The notes below the pieces were generated by a model that ran no database searches, was not told where the DNA came from, and saw only the letters and a program-made list of their open reading frames with translations. Shown here one piece after another: positions 1 to 7,365 of a stretch of DNA of 64,000 bases. Position numbers and translations under genes: made by a program. Position 1 is the first letter of the stretch; every line of letters begins with the position of its first letter. Where the stretch lies: the NCBI GenBank assembly GCA_934446675.1, contig CAKSEL010000001.1, forward strand, positions 124,001 to 188,000. The letters are read 5' to 3'. Source of the stretch: an uncultured Eubacteriales bacterium. Lineage in GTDB: Bacteria > Bacillota > Clostridia > Oscillospirales > CAG-382.

Positions 1-402
1 TGCGCGTCGGTATGCAAATTTGACGCGATACACATAATCAACGGCGTTGCTGCGGTGGATTACGAAAAATGTACGGCTTGCGGCGCCTGTGTAAAGGCTT
101 GTCCCAAGAGCATTATACGCCTTATCCCCTACGACGCAAAGCACTGGGTAGGCTGTTCATCGACAGACAAGGGCGCCGTTACAAAATCGTACTGCAAGGT
201 CGGCTGTATCGGCTGCAGAATCTGCGAAAAGAACTGTCCGTCGGGTGCAATTACCGTTACAGACAACGTGGCGTCAATTAACTATGACCTCTGCACCGGC
301 TGCGGAATATGTGCTGAAAAATGTCCGAGAAAGATAATCTGGTCTGCACGTTCCCAAAGCGAAGAGGACATCAGCAAGCTCAAACAGGATCTGAGCGTTT
401 AA
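1..402 (+). CDS. rnfB: RnfB-like electron transport complex subunit, C-terminal part
   Basis: The reading frame is open at the left edge, so the N-terminus lies outside the window. The visible 133 residues are packed with 4Fe-4S cysteine motifs: CTACGACVKACP, then CIGCRICEKNCP, then CTGCGICAEKCP. Known for the family: RnfB is the iron-sulfur subunit of the Rnf complex, which oxidises reduced ferredoxin, reduces NAD+ and pumps Na+ or H+ across the membrane. The multi-ferredoxin C-terminus ending just after the last cluster fits clostridial RnfB, usually the last gene of rnfCDGEAB; the intrinsic terminator right behind it fits an operon end. Another polyferredoxin cannot be excluded without the N-terminus. 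Confidence 0.8.
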   Translation, partial: CASVCKFDAIHIINGVAAVDYEKCTACGACVKACPKSIIRLIPYDAKHWVGCSSTDKGAVTKSYCKVGCIGCRICEKNCPSGAITVTDNVASINYDLCTGCGICAEKCPRKIIWSARSQSEEDISKLKQDLSV

Positions 403-422
403 AATCTGACTGCGAACACATT

Positions 423-450
423 TACCGCCGTTTTCCGGCGGTATTTTTTT
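423..450 (+). terminator. Intrinsic terminator after rnfB
   Basis: An 8-bp perfect stem (TACCGCCG / CGGCGGTA) with a 5-nt loop is followed by seven T. It lies 20 nt after the rnfB stop codon and insulates rnfB from the metal ATPase operon. Confidence 0.9.
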
Positions 451-471
451 ATACAAATTTTCATTTTCCTA

Positions 472-500
472 TTGATAACCTATACCCCTATGTGTATAAT
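472..500 (+). promoter_or_regulatory. Sigma-A promoter of the metal ATPase operon
   Basis: TTGATA (472-477), a 17-bp spacer, then a perfect TATAAT (495-500). The spacer contains TATACCCC (481-488), the same octamer that forms the left half of the palindrome just downstream, so a regulator could contact both the promoter core and the start region. Confidence 0.8.
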
Positions 501-505
501 TAGGT

Positions 506-521
506 ATACCCCATGGGGTAT
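506..521 (+). promoter_or_regulatory. CsoR-like operator (ATACCCC/GGGGTAT palindrome)
   Basis: ATACCCCATGGGGTAT is a perfect 16-bp inverted repeat. It sits just past the -10 box, at the expected transcription start, and ends before the ribosome binding site (AAAGGAG, 524-530). Inverted repeats of the form TACCCC-GGGGTA are known operators of CsoR/RcnR-family metal-sensing repressors in Firmicutes. No csoR-family gene is present in the window, so the repressor would act in trans. Confidence 0.7.
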
Positions 522-537
522 GGAAAGGAGAACAAAA

Positions 538-2418
538 ATGAAAACAACAATCGAAAAGCTTGAGAGCGCCATGGAATTCGGCGGCACAAAAAAGGACATT
601 GTGCTGCTTATAATCTCGGCTTTTTCGCTTTTGGCAAGCATTTTCAGGCTTCCGCTGCCGTTTGACGCCGCATGGATTGCAATACTGTTGTGCGGAGTGC
701 CTATCATACTTGAGGCAGTCATCGGTCTTATCACAAAATTTGATATAAAGGCTGACGTGCTTGTTTCCCTCGCGCTTATCGCGTCGATATGCATAGGAGA
801 AGATTTTGCGGCAGGAGAAGTTGCATTTATCATGCAACTCGGCGCTTTGCTCGAAGATCTCACGGTTTCAAAGGCAAGAGCCGGCATTGAAAAGCTTGTA
901 AAGCTTACTCCGCAGACGGCAAGGCTCATAAAAGACGGAAATGAGAGCATTATCAGCGCACTAAGCGTAAAACCAGGCGACATTCTCAGAGTAAATCCCG
1001 GAGAAACAATCCCTGCCGACGGAATTATCACATCAGGACAGACGTCGGTAAATCAGGCAGTCATGACGGGCGAATCACTACCGGTTGACAAAAGTGCGGG
1101 CGACGAGGTTTCCTCCGGCACTGTAAACCAATTCGGCACATTTGAAATGAAAGCCACAAAAGCGGGCACGGACAGCTCCATTCAGCGCATGATAAGGCTT
1201 GTACAGTCGGCTGACGCAGGCAAAGCCAAGATCGTCGGCATTGCAGACAGACGGGCTACATGGATAGTTGTAATCGCGCTGAGCGCAGCGGCTCTCACAT
1301 GGCTGTTTACCGGTCAGATAATACGTGCGGTGACAATTCTTGTCGTATTCTGCCCGTGTGCGCTTGTACTCGCAACGCCTACCGCAATCATGGCTGCTAT
1401 CGGAAACGCCACAAAGCACGGATTTCTGGTCCGCGAAGGCGACGCGCTGGAAAGGCTTGCAAAAATCGAAAAAATCACCTTTGACAAAACCGGAACTCTT
1501 ACATACGGAACACTAAAAGTCGTAAAGGCTTACAGTCTTGACGAAAAAGTTTCGGAAAACGAGCTATATTCATTATGCGCGTCCGCCGAAAGCCGTTCCG
1601 AGCACCCTATCGGAAAAGCAATAGTCAGATGTTACAATGACACTTTCGGAAAATTAAACGCCGATGCAGAGGATTTTGTAATGATTCCGGGCTGCGGTGT
1701 AAGTGCGAAAGTCGAAAACAAATCAGTAGCCGCAGGCAACGAAAAGCTGCTTGAGAGATACGGCATAAAGCTTACGGAATCAGCAAAAGAGCTTGCACAC
1801 CAATACATTTTACACGGCTGCACGGTAATTTACATTGCCGCGGGCGGTACACTTTCGGGATTTATCGCACTCTCGGACACTGTCAGAAATGAAAGTCCGG
1901 ATATGGTAAAATCTCTGAAATCTCTCGGCGTCGAGCCTATTCTTCTCACCGGAGATTCCGAAAATTCCGCGCGGACTATTGCACAAACGACAGGTATCTG
2001 CAACATCAAGTCCGGCTGTCTGCCCGAAAACAAGCTTGAGTTCATCAAAGAGCTGCAAAGCAAAAATCAGCCGGTCTGCATGATAGGCGACGGAGTAAAC
2101 GACGCACCGGCACTAAAAGCGGCTGACGTCGGCATAGCTATGGGCGGTATAGGCAGCGACATTGCAATAGACGCGGCAGACATTGCGCTGATTGACGACG
2201 AAGTAAAGGAAATACCGCACATTATCTCCCTGTCCCGGCACATGATGACGGTCATAAAACTCAACATGACATTTTCTATGGCACTTAACTTTGTTGCCAT
2301 AATTCTTGCAATGACGGGTACGCTTAATCCCGTAATCGGAGCGCTCGTACACAACGCAGGTTCCGTACTTGTAATATCAAATTCGGCTTTACTTTTGAAA
2401 TGGAGGAAAAAACAATGA
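538..2418 (+). CDS. Heavy-metal translocating P1B-type ATPase without N-terminal HMA domain
   Basis: A membrane pump that couples ATP hydrolysis to metal ion export. The 626-residue protein has the actuator TGES loop, the intramembrane CPC metal site (C272-P273-C274, in CPCALVLATPTA), the phosphorylated Asp in DKTGTLT (D316), an SEHPIGKAI nucleotide-binding motif and GDGVNDAPALKAADVGIAMG. No HMA domain (GMTCxxC) precedes the first transmembrane helix. The last helix reads HNAGSVLVISNSALLL, unlike classic CopA or ZntA, so the metal is uncertain; the CsoR-like operator favours copper or a related soft metal. I chose ATG 538 because AAAGGAG lies 7 nt upstream; the frame continues to 472 but without a ribosome binding site. 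Its stop overlaps the next start. Confidence 0.88.
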   Translation: MKTTIEKLESAMEFGGTKKDIVLLIISAFSLLASIFRLPLPFDAAWIAILLCGVPIILEAVIGLITKFDIKADVLVSLALIASICIGEDFAAGEVAFIMQLGALLEDLTVSKARAGIEKLVKLTPQTARLIKDGNESIISALSVKPGDILRVNPGETIPADGIITSGQTSVNQAVMTGESLPVDKSAGDEVSSGTVNQFGTFEMKATKAGTDSSIQRMIRLVQSADAGKAKIVGIADRRATWIVVIALSAAALTWLFTGQIIRAVTILVVFCPCALVLATPTAIMAAIGNATKHGFLVREGDALERLAKIEKITFDKTGTLTYGTLKVVKAYSLDEKVSENELYSLCASAESRSEHPIGKAIVRCYNDTFGKLNADAEDFVMIPGCGVSAKVENKSVAAGNEKLLERYGIKLTESAKELAHQYILHGCTVIYIAAGGTLSGFIALSDTVRNESPDMVKSLKSLGVEPILLTGDSENSARTIAQTTGICNIKSGCLPENKLEFIKELQSKNQPVCMIGDGVNDAPALKAADVGIAMGGIGSDIAIDAADIALIDDEVKEIPHIISLSRHMMTVIKLNMTFSMALNFVAIILAMTGTLNPVIGALVHNAGSVLVISNSALLLKWRKKQ

Positions 2419-2582
2419 CATTTAAAATTATCGGTTTAATTATCGGCGCTGCAATTCTTGCGGCAGGAATTTATTATCTCATAAAAGAAAAGAACGACGC
2501 AGAGTCCAAGAAGATATACACCGTCGTAAGCGTTATCGGAGCTGTTATCGCTGCTGTCTGCGCAGCACTTCTCATAATCTGA
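2415..2582 (+). CDS. Small two-helix membrane protein coupled to the metal ATPase
   Basis: 55 residues, starting MTFKIIGLIIGAAIL. ATG 2415 overlaps the ATPase stop as ATGA, and TGGAGG lies 8 nt upstream inside the ATPase gene, so translation is probably coupled. It has two hydrophobic stretches (about residues 3-22 and 36-55) separated by a short charged loop, KEKNDAESKK. It has no Cys, no His and no metal motif. I do not recognise the family. Small membrane partners exist for other P-type ATPases (for example KdpF), so a stabilising subunit is possible, but that is inference. The terminator follows at once, making this a two-gene operon. Confidence 0.75.
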   Translation: MTFKIIGLIIGAAILAAGIYYLIKEKNDAESKKIYTVVSVIGAVIAAVCAALLII

Positions 2583-2601
2583 CGCAAATATTCTATACAG
2601 T

Positions 2602-2641
2602 TTCCTCATACGGTTTAATTCTTTCGTATGAGGAATTTTTT
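2602..2641 (+). terminator. Terminator of the metal ATPase operon
   Basis: An 11-bp perfect stem (2602-2612 with 2625-2635, core CCTCATACG) with a 12-nt loop, followed by a six-T tract. Confidence 0.9.
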
Positions 2642-2645
2642 GCGC

Positions 2646-2674
2646 AAAAAAAGGTCTCCCCTTCGGAAGACCTT
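2646..2674 (-). terminator. Terminator of gap
   Basis: Read on the minus strand, the AAGGTCT...AGACCTT stem is followed by a run of seven T. It lies 23 nt past the gap stop codon and back-to-back with the plus-strand terminator of the ATPase operon, as expected for convergent genes. Confidence 0.88.
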
Positions 2675-2696
2675 AAACTTATCGTTTTATGAGAAC

Positions 2697-3728
2697 TTAT
2701 GCAAGCTCTGCGAAGTACTTGATTGTACGAACCATCTGGCTTGTGTAGGAGTTCTCGTTGTCGTACCAGGATACTACCTGTACTTCATAGAGATCGTCAG
2801 CAATCTTTGCAACCATTGTCTGAGTTGCATCAAAGAGAGAACCGTAACGCATACCGATAACGTCGGAGGAAACGATCTGATCTTCGTTATATCCGAAGGA
2901 CTCGGAAGCTGCTGCCTTCATTGCTGCGTTGATGCCTTCCTTGGTTACGTCAGTACCCTTTACAACTGCGGTAAGGATAGTGGTGGAACCGGTCGGAACG
3001 GGAACACGCTGAGCAGAGCCGATGAGCTTGCCGTTGAGTTCGGGGATAACAAGTCCGATTGCCTTTGCAGCACCGGTGGAGTTAGGAACGATGTTTGCAG
3101 CACCTGCGCGTGCACGTCTGAGGTCGCCCTTTCTGTGAGGACCGTCGAGGATCATCTGGTCGCCGGTATATGCGTGAATGGTGCTCATGATACCGCTCTG
3201 GATAGGAGCGTAATCGTTAAGAGCCTTAGCCATAGGTGCAAGGCAGTTTGTGGTGCAGGATGCAGCGGAAATAATCTTATCGTCTGCGGTAAGAGTCTTT
3301 TCGTTAACGCTGTAAACGATAGTCTTGAGGTCGCTTCCTGCGGGAGCGGAAATAACGACCTTCTTTGCGCCTGCGTCAATGTGTGCCTGAGACTTTTCCT
3401 TTGAGCAGTAGAAACCGGTGCACTCAAGTACAACGTCTACGCCTATCTTGCCCCAAGGAAGGTCCTTAGCGTCCTTCATAGCGTATATTGTGATCTTCTT
3501 GCCGTCTACGGTGATGGAATCTTCTCCTGCTTCAACAGTGTGAAGTCCCTCGCCGATCTTGCCGCAGTATCCGCCCTGTGCGGTATCGTACTTGAGAAGC
3601 TGTGCAAGCATCTTAGGATCGGTAAGATCGTTGATAGCTACTACTTCGTAGCCCTCTGCGCCGAACATCTGTCTGAATGCAAGACGTCCGATACGGCCGA
3701 AGCCGTTAATGGCAACTTTAACTGACAT
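2697..3728 (-). CDS. gap: Glyceraldehyde-3-phosphate dehydrogenase, type I
   Basis: Catalyses NAD-dependent oxidation and phosphorylation of glyceraldehyde 3-phosphate to 1,3-bisphosphoglycerate in cytoplasmic glycolysis. The 343-residue protein begins with the Rossmann motif INGFGRIGR. It carries the catalytic Cys in SAASCTTN (about C158), the paired His in STIHAYTGDQ (about H185) and the C-terminal WYDNENSYTSQMVRT. GGAGG lies about 8 nt upstream of the ATG. It is monocistronic: its own promoter and terminator flank it and no pgk or tpi is adjacent. A short inverted repeat TTTGG-N4-CCAAA (3761-3774) lies between promoter and start and could be an operator; its regulator is unknown. Confidence 0.97.
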   Translation of the reverse strand: MSVKVAINGFGRIGRLAFRQMFGAEGYEVVAINDLTDPKMLAQLLKYDTAQGGYCGKIGEGLHTVEAGEDSITVDGKKITIYAMKDAKDLPWGKIGVDVVLECTGFYCSKEKSQAHIDAGAKKVVISAPAGSDLKTIVYSVNEKTLTADDKIISAASCTTNCLAPMAKALNDYAPIQSGIMSTIHAYTGDQMILDGPHRKGDLRRARAGAANIVPNSTGAAKAIGLVIPELNGKLIGSAQRVPVPTGSTTILTAVVKGTDVTKEGINAAMKAAASESFGYNEDQIVSSDVIGMRYGSLFDATQTMVAKIADDLYEVQVVSWYDNENSYTSQMVRTIKYFAELA

Positions 3729-3787
3729 GATTTTATTCCTCCGTTAGTTTGAATTAAAATTTTGGTTGCCCAAACTTTTACACCTAT

Positions 3788-3816
3788 ATTGTAATACTTT
3801 CTTTTGCGTTTTTCAA
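3788..3816 (-). promoter_or_regulatory. Promoter of gap
   Basis: On the minus strand TTGAAA, a 17-bp spacer and TACAAT; the start lies about 60 nt upstream of the gap ATG. The leader contains GGAGG and the small inverted repeat at 3761-3774. Confidence 0.65.
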
Positions 3817-4010
3817 GTGAGTTTACCAAAGTTTTCACATTCTTCATATTTTATATAAAGTCTGCCCCATGCTTAAAAATTCATGCGGTCATTTTTGTAA
3901 AGTTTAACAACGCAAAAGCAGCGTATTTAATGTGCATTTTATGCAAAGAATATTATTGCCGCATTACAGTGCGGAAATACGCAGAAAATTATGCAAAAAA
4001 GGTGAAAACA

Positions 4011-4199
4011 ATGCAGAAAAATCAGAACGATATTCCGACGGGTCTTGCAATGGCTCTCGCGCAGAACAGGCAGGCTCTGTTTTACTATTCACAGCTTGAC
4101 GCAAAGGCTCAGACAGAGGTTGCAAGACGTGCAAAATCCGTAAATTCAAAAGAGGACATGGCGCGTTTCGTGGACGAAATGGCAAAGCACGCGCACTGA
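4011..4199 (+). CDS. Small conserved-looking helical protein
   Basis: 62 residues, soluble, with the pattern DIPTGLAMALAQN followed by an amphipathic helical stretch. I chose ATG 4011 because AAGGTG lies about 6 nt upstream; the frame stays open further upstream but that part (from 3804) is AT-rich and unlike coding sequence. Small clostridial proteins with a DIPxGLxMALAxN opening exist from memory, and there is a loose resemblance to the C-terminus of YdeI/OmpD-associated proteins. No function can be assigned. It lies alone between divergent gap and the SCIFF locus. Confidence 0.7.
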   Translation: MQKNQNDIPTGLAMALAQNRQALFYYSQLDAKAQTEVARRAKSVNSKEDMARFVDEMAKHAH

Positions 4200-4210
4200 A
4201 ATCTCAAAAC

Positions 4211-4259
4211 GCCGGCATTTATACCTTCCGCACACGCATTTAAATTACAAAATGTCGGC
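4211..4259. repeat. Inverted repeat upstream of the SCIFF promoter
   Basis: GCCGGCATTT (4211-4220) and AAATGTCGGC (4250-4259) form a 10-bp stem with one G-T pair and a 29-nt loop. No T tract follows on the plus strand, so it is a poor terminator for the preceding small gene. It ends 7 bp before the SCIFF -35 box and could be an operator. Confidence 0.5.
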
Positions 4260-4266
4260 AAACATA

Positions 4267-4295
4267 TTGACTTTTGACGCGCTTTGTGGTAATAT
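4267..4295 (+). promoter_or_regulatory. Promoter of scfA
   Basis: TTGACT (4267-4272), 17-bp spacer, TAATAT (4290-4295). The leader that follows contains an imperfect hairpin with a TTCCG/CGGAA stem (4313-4335) just upstream of the ribosome binding site. Confidence 0.65.
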
Positions 4296-4359
4296 ATTAC
4301 GGAACTAAACTTTTCCGTGCCGCAAGGCTGCGGAATATGATATTATGGAGGACTATATT

Positions 4360-4515
4360 ATGAAGCGTATTGAAACTCTCGAAACCCGCAACCTCTGCGA
4401 AAGCGCAAAGAACGGCGGCTGCGGCGAATGCCAGACTTCCTGCCAGTCCGCTTGCAAGACCAGCTGCGGCATCGCAAACCAGAAGTGCGAAAATTCCGGC
4501 AAGGAAAGCAAGTAA
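4360..4515 (+). CDS. scfA: SCIFF ribosomal peptide precursor (six-cysteines-in-forty-five family)
   Basis: 51 residues with the SCIFF core GGCGECQTSCQSACKTSC followed by a final Cys (C43). Known for the family: SCIFF peptides are near-universal in Clostridia and are modified by a dedicated radical SAM enzyme that forms Cys-to-Thr thioether bonds; the biological role is unknown. GGAGG (4347-4351) lies 8 nt before the ATG. The next gene is the matching maturase. Cysteines are at positions 13, 21, 24, 28, 32, 36 and 43, one more than the six that name the family; the extra one (C13) lies in the leader half. A terminator directly follows, so the precursor is probably made in excess over the enzyme. 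Confidence 0.95.
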   Translation: MKRIETLETRNLCESAKNGGCGECQTSCQSACKTSCGIANQKCENSGKESK

Positions 4516-4542
4516 TTTTACTGTTTAAGCACTGAATTACTC

Positions 4543-4567
4543 TGCCGCCGCAAGGCGGCATTTTTTT
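4543..4567 (+). terminator. Attenuating terminator between scfA and scfB
   Basis: TGCCGCC / GGCGGCA stem (4543-4549 with 4554-4560) with a GCAA tetraloop and seven T. It lies between precursor and maturase genes, with no second promoter evident before scfB, so partial read-through would set a high precursor-to-enzyme ratio. Confidence 0.88.
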
Positions 4568-4606
4568 GCTTTTTTGACTTCTCTTTTTTGAAAGGATACA
4601 TAGAAA

Positions 4607-5986
4607 ATGATACACCGCTACAAGCTGAACGGTTACAATATAGTTCTCGACTCCGCGTCGGGAAGCGTCCATGCCGTTGACGAAGTTGCATACGACATTA
4701 TAGGTCTTTTTGAAAGCAAAAGCCGCGAAGAAATTATTGCCGAAATTCTCGGAAAATACAAAGACCGCGGCGACGTTACGGAAAAGGACATCGGCGAATG
4801 TCTTGACGACATACAGGCGCTCAAAGACGGCGGAAAGCTGTTTGCAAAGGACACGTTTGAACCCATGGCGGGAAAATTAAAACAAAAGAGCGCAGGCGTT
4901 ATAAAGGCGCTGTGTCTGCACGTTGCGCACACCTGCAACTTAAACTGCTCATACTGCTTTGCAAGCCAGGGAAAATATCACGGCGACAGAGCTTTGATGA
5001 GTCTTGACGTCGGAAAAAGAGCGCTTGATTTTCTGATAGAAAACTCCGGCACAAGGCGCAATCTCGAAGTTGATTTCTTCGGCGGAGAGCCGCTCATGAA
5101 CTGGGACGTCGTAAAGCAGCTTGTAGGCTATGCAAGAAAGCGTGAAAAAGAAACCGGCAAGAACTTCAGATTTACGCTTACCACGAACGGTATGCTCATT
5201 GACGACGACGTAATTGATTTTTCAAACCGCGAGATGAGCAACGTCGTACTCAGCCTTGACGGACGAAAGGAAATTCACGACAGGCTCAGAGTTGACTATG
5301 CCGGAAACGGAAGCTACGACAGAATAGTTCCGAAATTCCAGGAATTTGTTAAAAGACGCGGAGACGGCGACTACTACATGAGAGGTACGTTTACGCACGC
5401 AAATCCCGATTTTTTGAACGACGTAAAAGTTATGCTGGATTTAGGCTTTGACAAGCTGAGCATGGAGCCTGTCGTATGCGCTCCCGGCGACGAGGCTGCG
5501 CTGACGGAACAGGATCTGCCCGTCGTATTTGAGCAGTATGAAAAGCTTGCAGAACTTATGCTTGAACGCGAGAAAGCCGGAAAACCCTTTACTTTCTATC
5601 ACTATATGATAGACCTTACCGGAGGTCCCTGCATTTACAAGAGAATTTCAGGCTGCGGTTCGGGTACTGAATACATGGCAGTCACTCCATGGGGCGACTT
5701 ATATCCGTGCCATCAGTTTGTGGGCGAAGCGAAGTACAAGCTCGGAGACATATGGAACGGAGTTACGGCAAAGGACGTTCAGGACGAATTTGCCTGCTGC
5801 AATGTCTACACACGTCCCGACTGTGCCGACTGCTGGGCAAAGCTGTACTGTTCCGGAGGCTGTGCCGCAAACGCATATCACTCAACTGGCAGCGTAAACG
5901 GCATATACAAATACGGCTGCGAGCTTTTCAAAAAGAGAATGGAATGTGCAATCATGATTCAGGTCGCAGAAAAACTCGGAAAATAA
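4607..5986 (+). CDS. scfB: SCIFF maturase, radical SAM/SPASM thioether-forming enzyme
   Basis: 459 residues. The radical SAM cluster motif CNLNCSYC is at C110-C114-C117, preceded by a domain of about 100 residues that resembles the peptide-recognition (RRE/PqqD-like) region of such maturases. FFGGEPLMN follows at about residue 162. The C-terminus is a SPASM domain with GCGSG, YPCHQF, CCNVYTRPDCADCW, CSGGCAAN and YGCELFKKRMEC, able to hold two auxiliary 4Fe-4S clusters. Known for the family: it uses S-adenosylmethionine to link Cys sulfur to a Thr alpha carbon in SCIFF. GAAAGGA precedes the ATG. Only 1 bp separates it from the next gene. Confidence 0.95.
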   Translation: MIHRYKLNGYNIVLDSASGSVHAVDEVAYDIIGLFESKSREEIIAEILGKYKDRGDVTEKDIGECLDDIQALKDGGKLFAKDTFEPMAGKLKQKSAGVIKALCLHVAHTCNLNCSYCFASQGKYHGDRALMSLDVGKRALDFLIENSGTRRNLEVDFFGGEPLMNWDVVKQLVGYARKREKETGKNFRFTLTTNGMLIDDDVIDFSNREMSNVVLSLDGRKEIHDRLRVDYAGNGSYDRIVPKFQEFVKRRGDGDYYMRGTFTHANPDFLNDVKVMLDLGFDKLSMEPVVCAPGDEAALTEQDLPVVFEQYEKLAELMLEREKAGKPFTFYHYMIDLTGGPCIYKRISGCGSGTEYMAVTPWGDLYPCHQFVGEAKYKLGDIWNGVTAKDVQDEFACCNVYTRPDCADCWAKLYCSGGCAANAYHSTGSVNGIYKYGCELFKKRMECAIMIQVAEKLGK

Positions 5987-5987
5987 C

Positions 5988-7340
5988 ATGAATACGCCGA
6001 TATACGATTTTGTGTCAGGATATTCTGAAAGCCGCACTTTAAGACTTCATATGCCGGGACACAAGGGACGCGCCTTTCTCGGCTGCGAAGATTTCGACAT
6101 TACCGAAATACGCGGTGCCGACGAGCTGTATGAACCGTGCGGAATAATTGAACAAAGTCAGAACAACGCGTCGGAACTTTTCGGCACGCGCGCAACCTTT
6201 TACAGCGCCGAAGGTTCAAGCCTTTGCATAAGGGCAATGTTATATCTTGCGGCACAAAGAAGAAAGATAAAGACCGAACGTCCGGTTTTTGCGGCACTTT
6301 CGGGTGCGCACAAGGTTTTTATGCTTGCCTGTGCGGTGCTTGACGCCGAGGTGCTGTTCTTAAATCACGACGGCGAAGAAAACGGAATATTCGGTAACGG
6401 TTTAAGTGCGGAAAATCTCGAAAAACAGTTTGAAAACGCACCCGAAAACCTCTGCGCAGTCTACATTACAAGTCCCGACTACCTCGGTTACGTATGCGAT
6501 ATTGCAAATCTCAAGAAGGTGTGCGAAAAAAAGCACGTACCGTTGATCGTTGACAATGCGCACGGCGCTTATCTTAAATTTCTTACCTCCGGCAGCATGC
6601 ACCCGATAGATCTGGGTGCGGATATGTGCTGCGATTCGGCTCACAAAACCCTGCCGGTGCTTACGGGCGGCGCGTATCTTCACATTTCACGCGGCAGCGT
6701 TTGGGATTTTGAAAAAGACGCGTCGGAGGCGCTCTCGTTTTTCGGTTCGACAAGTCCGTCATATCTTATTCTCTCGTCGCTTGACCTTGCAAACAGGTAC
6801 ATTGCGGAAAATATATGCGGAGATACGGCAAAAATTGTTACCGCGGTATCAAAGCTTAAACAGAGTATAAAAGAAATCGGTCTTGACGAAGTTTCGGGTG
6901 AACCGTTAAAGGTCACGATAGCGCCCAAAAGTTTCGGATATACCGGAGACGGCATTGCGGAAATTTTACGCGGCAACGCCATAGAACCCGAATTTTCCGA
7001 TCCCGACTATGTTGTGCTCATGTTCTCGCCGTTATCGGACATTTCCGATGCCGATAAGGTACTCGGCGTGCTTTCATCTTTGCAAAAACGCAAAGCTTTG
7101 ACAGACAGCGCACCGCAGATTATTCACGGCAAACGCGCTATGAGTATAAGAGAAGCTTTATTTTCGCAAAAAGAACAAATATCCGCCAAAGATGCTCAAG
7201 GACGGATCTTAGCGTCTCCCTGCGTCGGTTGTCCGCCTGCCGTTCCGATTGCGGTCTGCGGCGAAACAATAACGCAAAGCGTAATACGTGCTTTTGAATA
7301 TTACGGCATTGAAAAAATCAGCGTTGTAAAAAATGATTAA
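5988..7340 (+). CDS. Orn/Lys/Arg decarboxylase family PLP enzyme (SpeA/YaaO-like)
   Basis: A fold-type I pyridoxal-phosphate decarboxylase of basic amino acids, of the short Gram-positive type (450 residues against about 490 for Bacillus SpeA and over 700 for E. coli CadA). Visible motifs are RLHMPGHKG near the N-terminus, FYSAEGSS, the cofactor aspartate context VDNAHGAY and the Schiff-base Lys in DSAHKTLP (about residue 224). Arginine, lysine or ornithine could be the substrate; sequence alone does not decide. It starts 1 bp after scfB and has no good ribosome binding site other than the end of scfB, so it is probably translated by coupling. No other polyamine gene is nearby. Confidence 0.88.
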   Translation: MNTPIYDFVSGYSESRTLRLHMPGHKGRAFLGCEDFDITEIRGADELYEPCGIIEQSQNNASELFGTRATFYSAEGSSLCIRAMLYLAAQRRKIKTERPVFAALSGAHKVFMLACAVLDAEVLFLNHDGEENGIFGNGLSAENLEKQFENAPENLCAVYITSPDYLGYVCDIANLKKVCEKKHVPLIVDNAHGAYLKFLTSGSMHPIDLGADMCCDSAHKTLPVLTGGAYLHISRGSVWDFEKDASEALSFFGSTSPSYLILSSLDLANRYIAENICGDTAKIVTAVSKLKQSIKEIGLDEVSGEPLKVTIAPKSFGYTGDGIAEILRGNAIEPEFSDPDYVVLMFSPLSDISDADKVLGVLSSLQKRKALTDSAPQIIHGKRAMSIREALFSQKEQISAKDAQGRILASPCVGCPPAVPIAVCGETITQSVIRAFEYYGIEKISVVKND

Positions 7341-7365
7341 ATCAAAGCAGAACGGAGGTTGAAAA

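Noticed and set aside
2628..3404. 258-residue open frame antisense to gap
   Set aside because: It is the shadow of a highly conserved GAPDH gene, is Cys/Val-rich with no motif, and overlaps the gap terminator.
3641..3847. 68-residue minus-strand frame starting in the gap leader
   Set aside because: It overlaps the gap start region and promoter and lacks a ribosome binding site.
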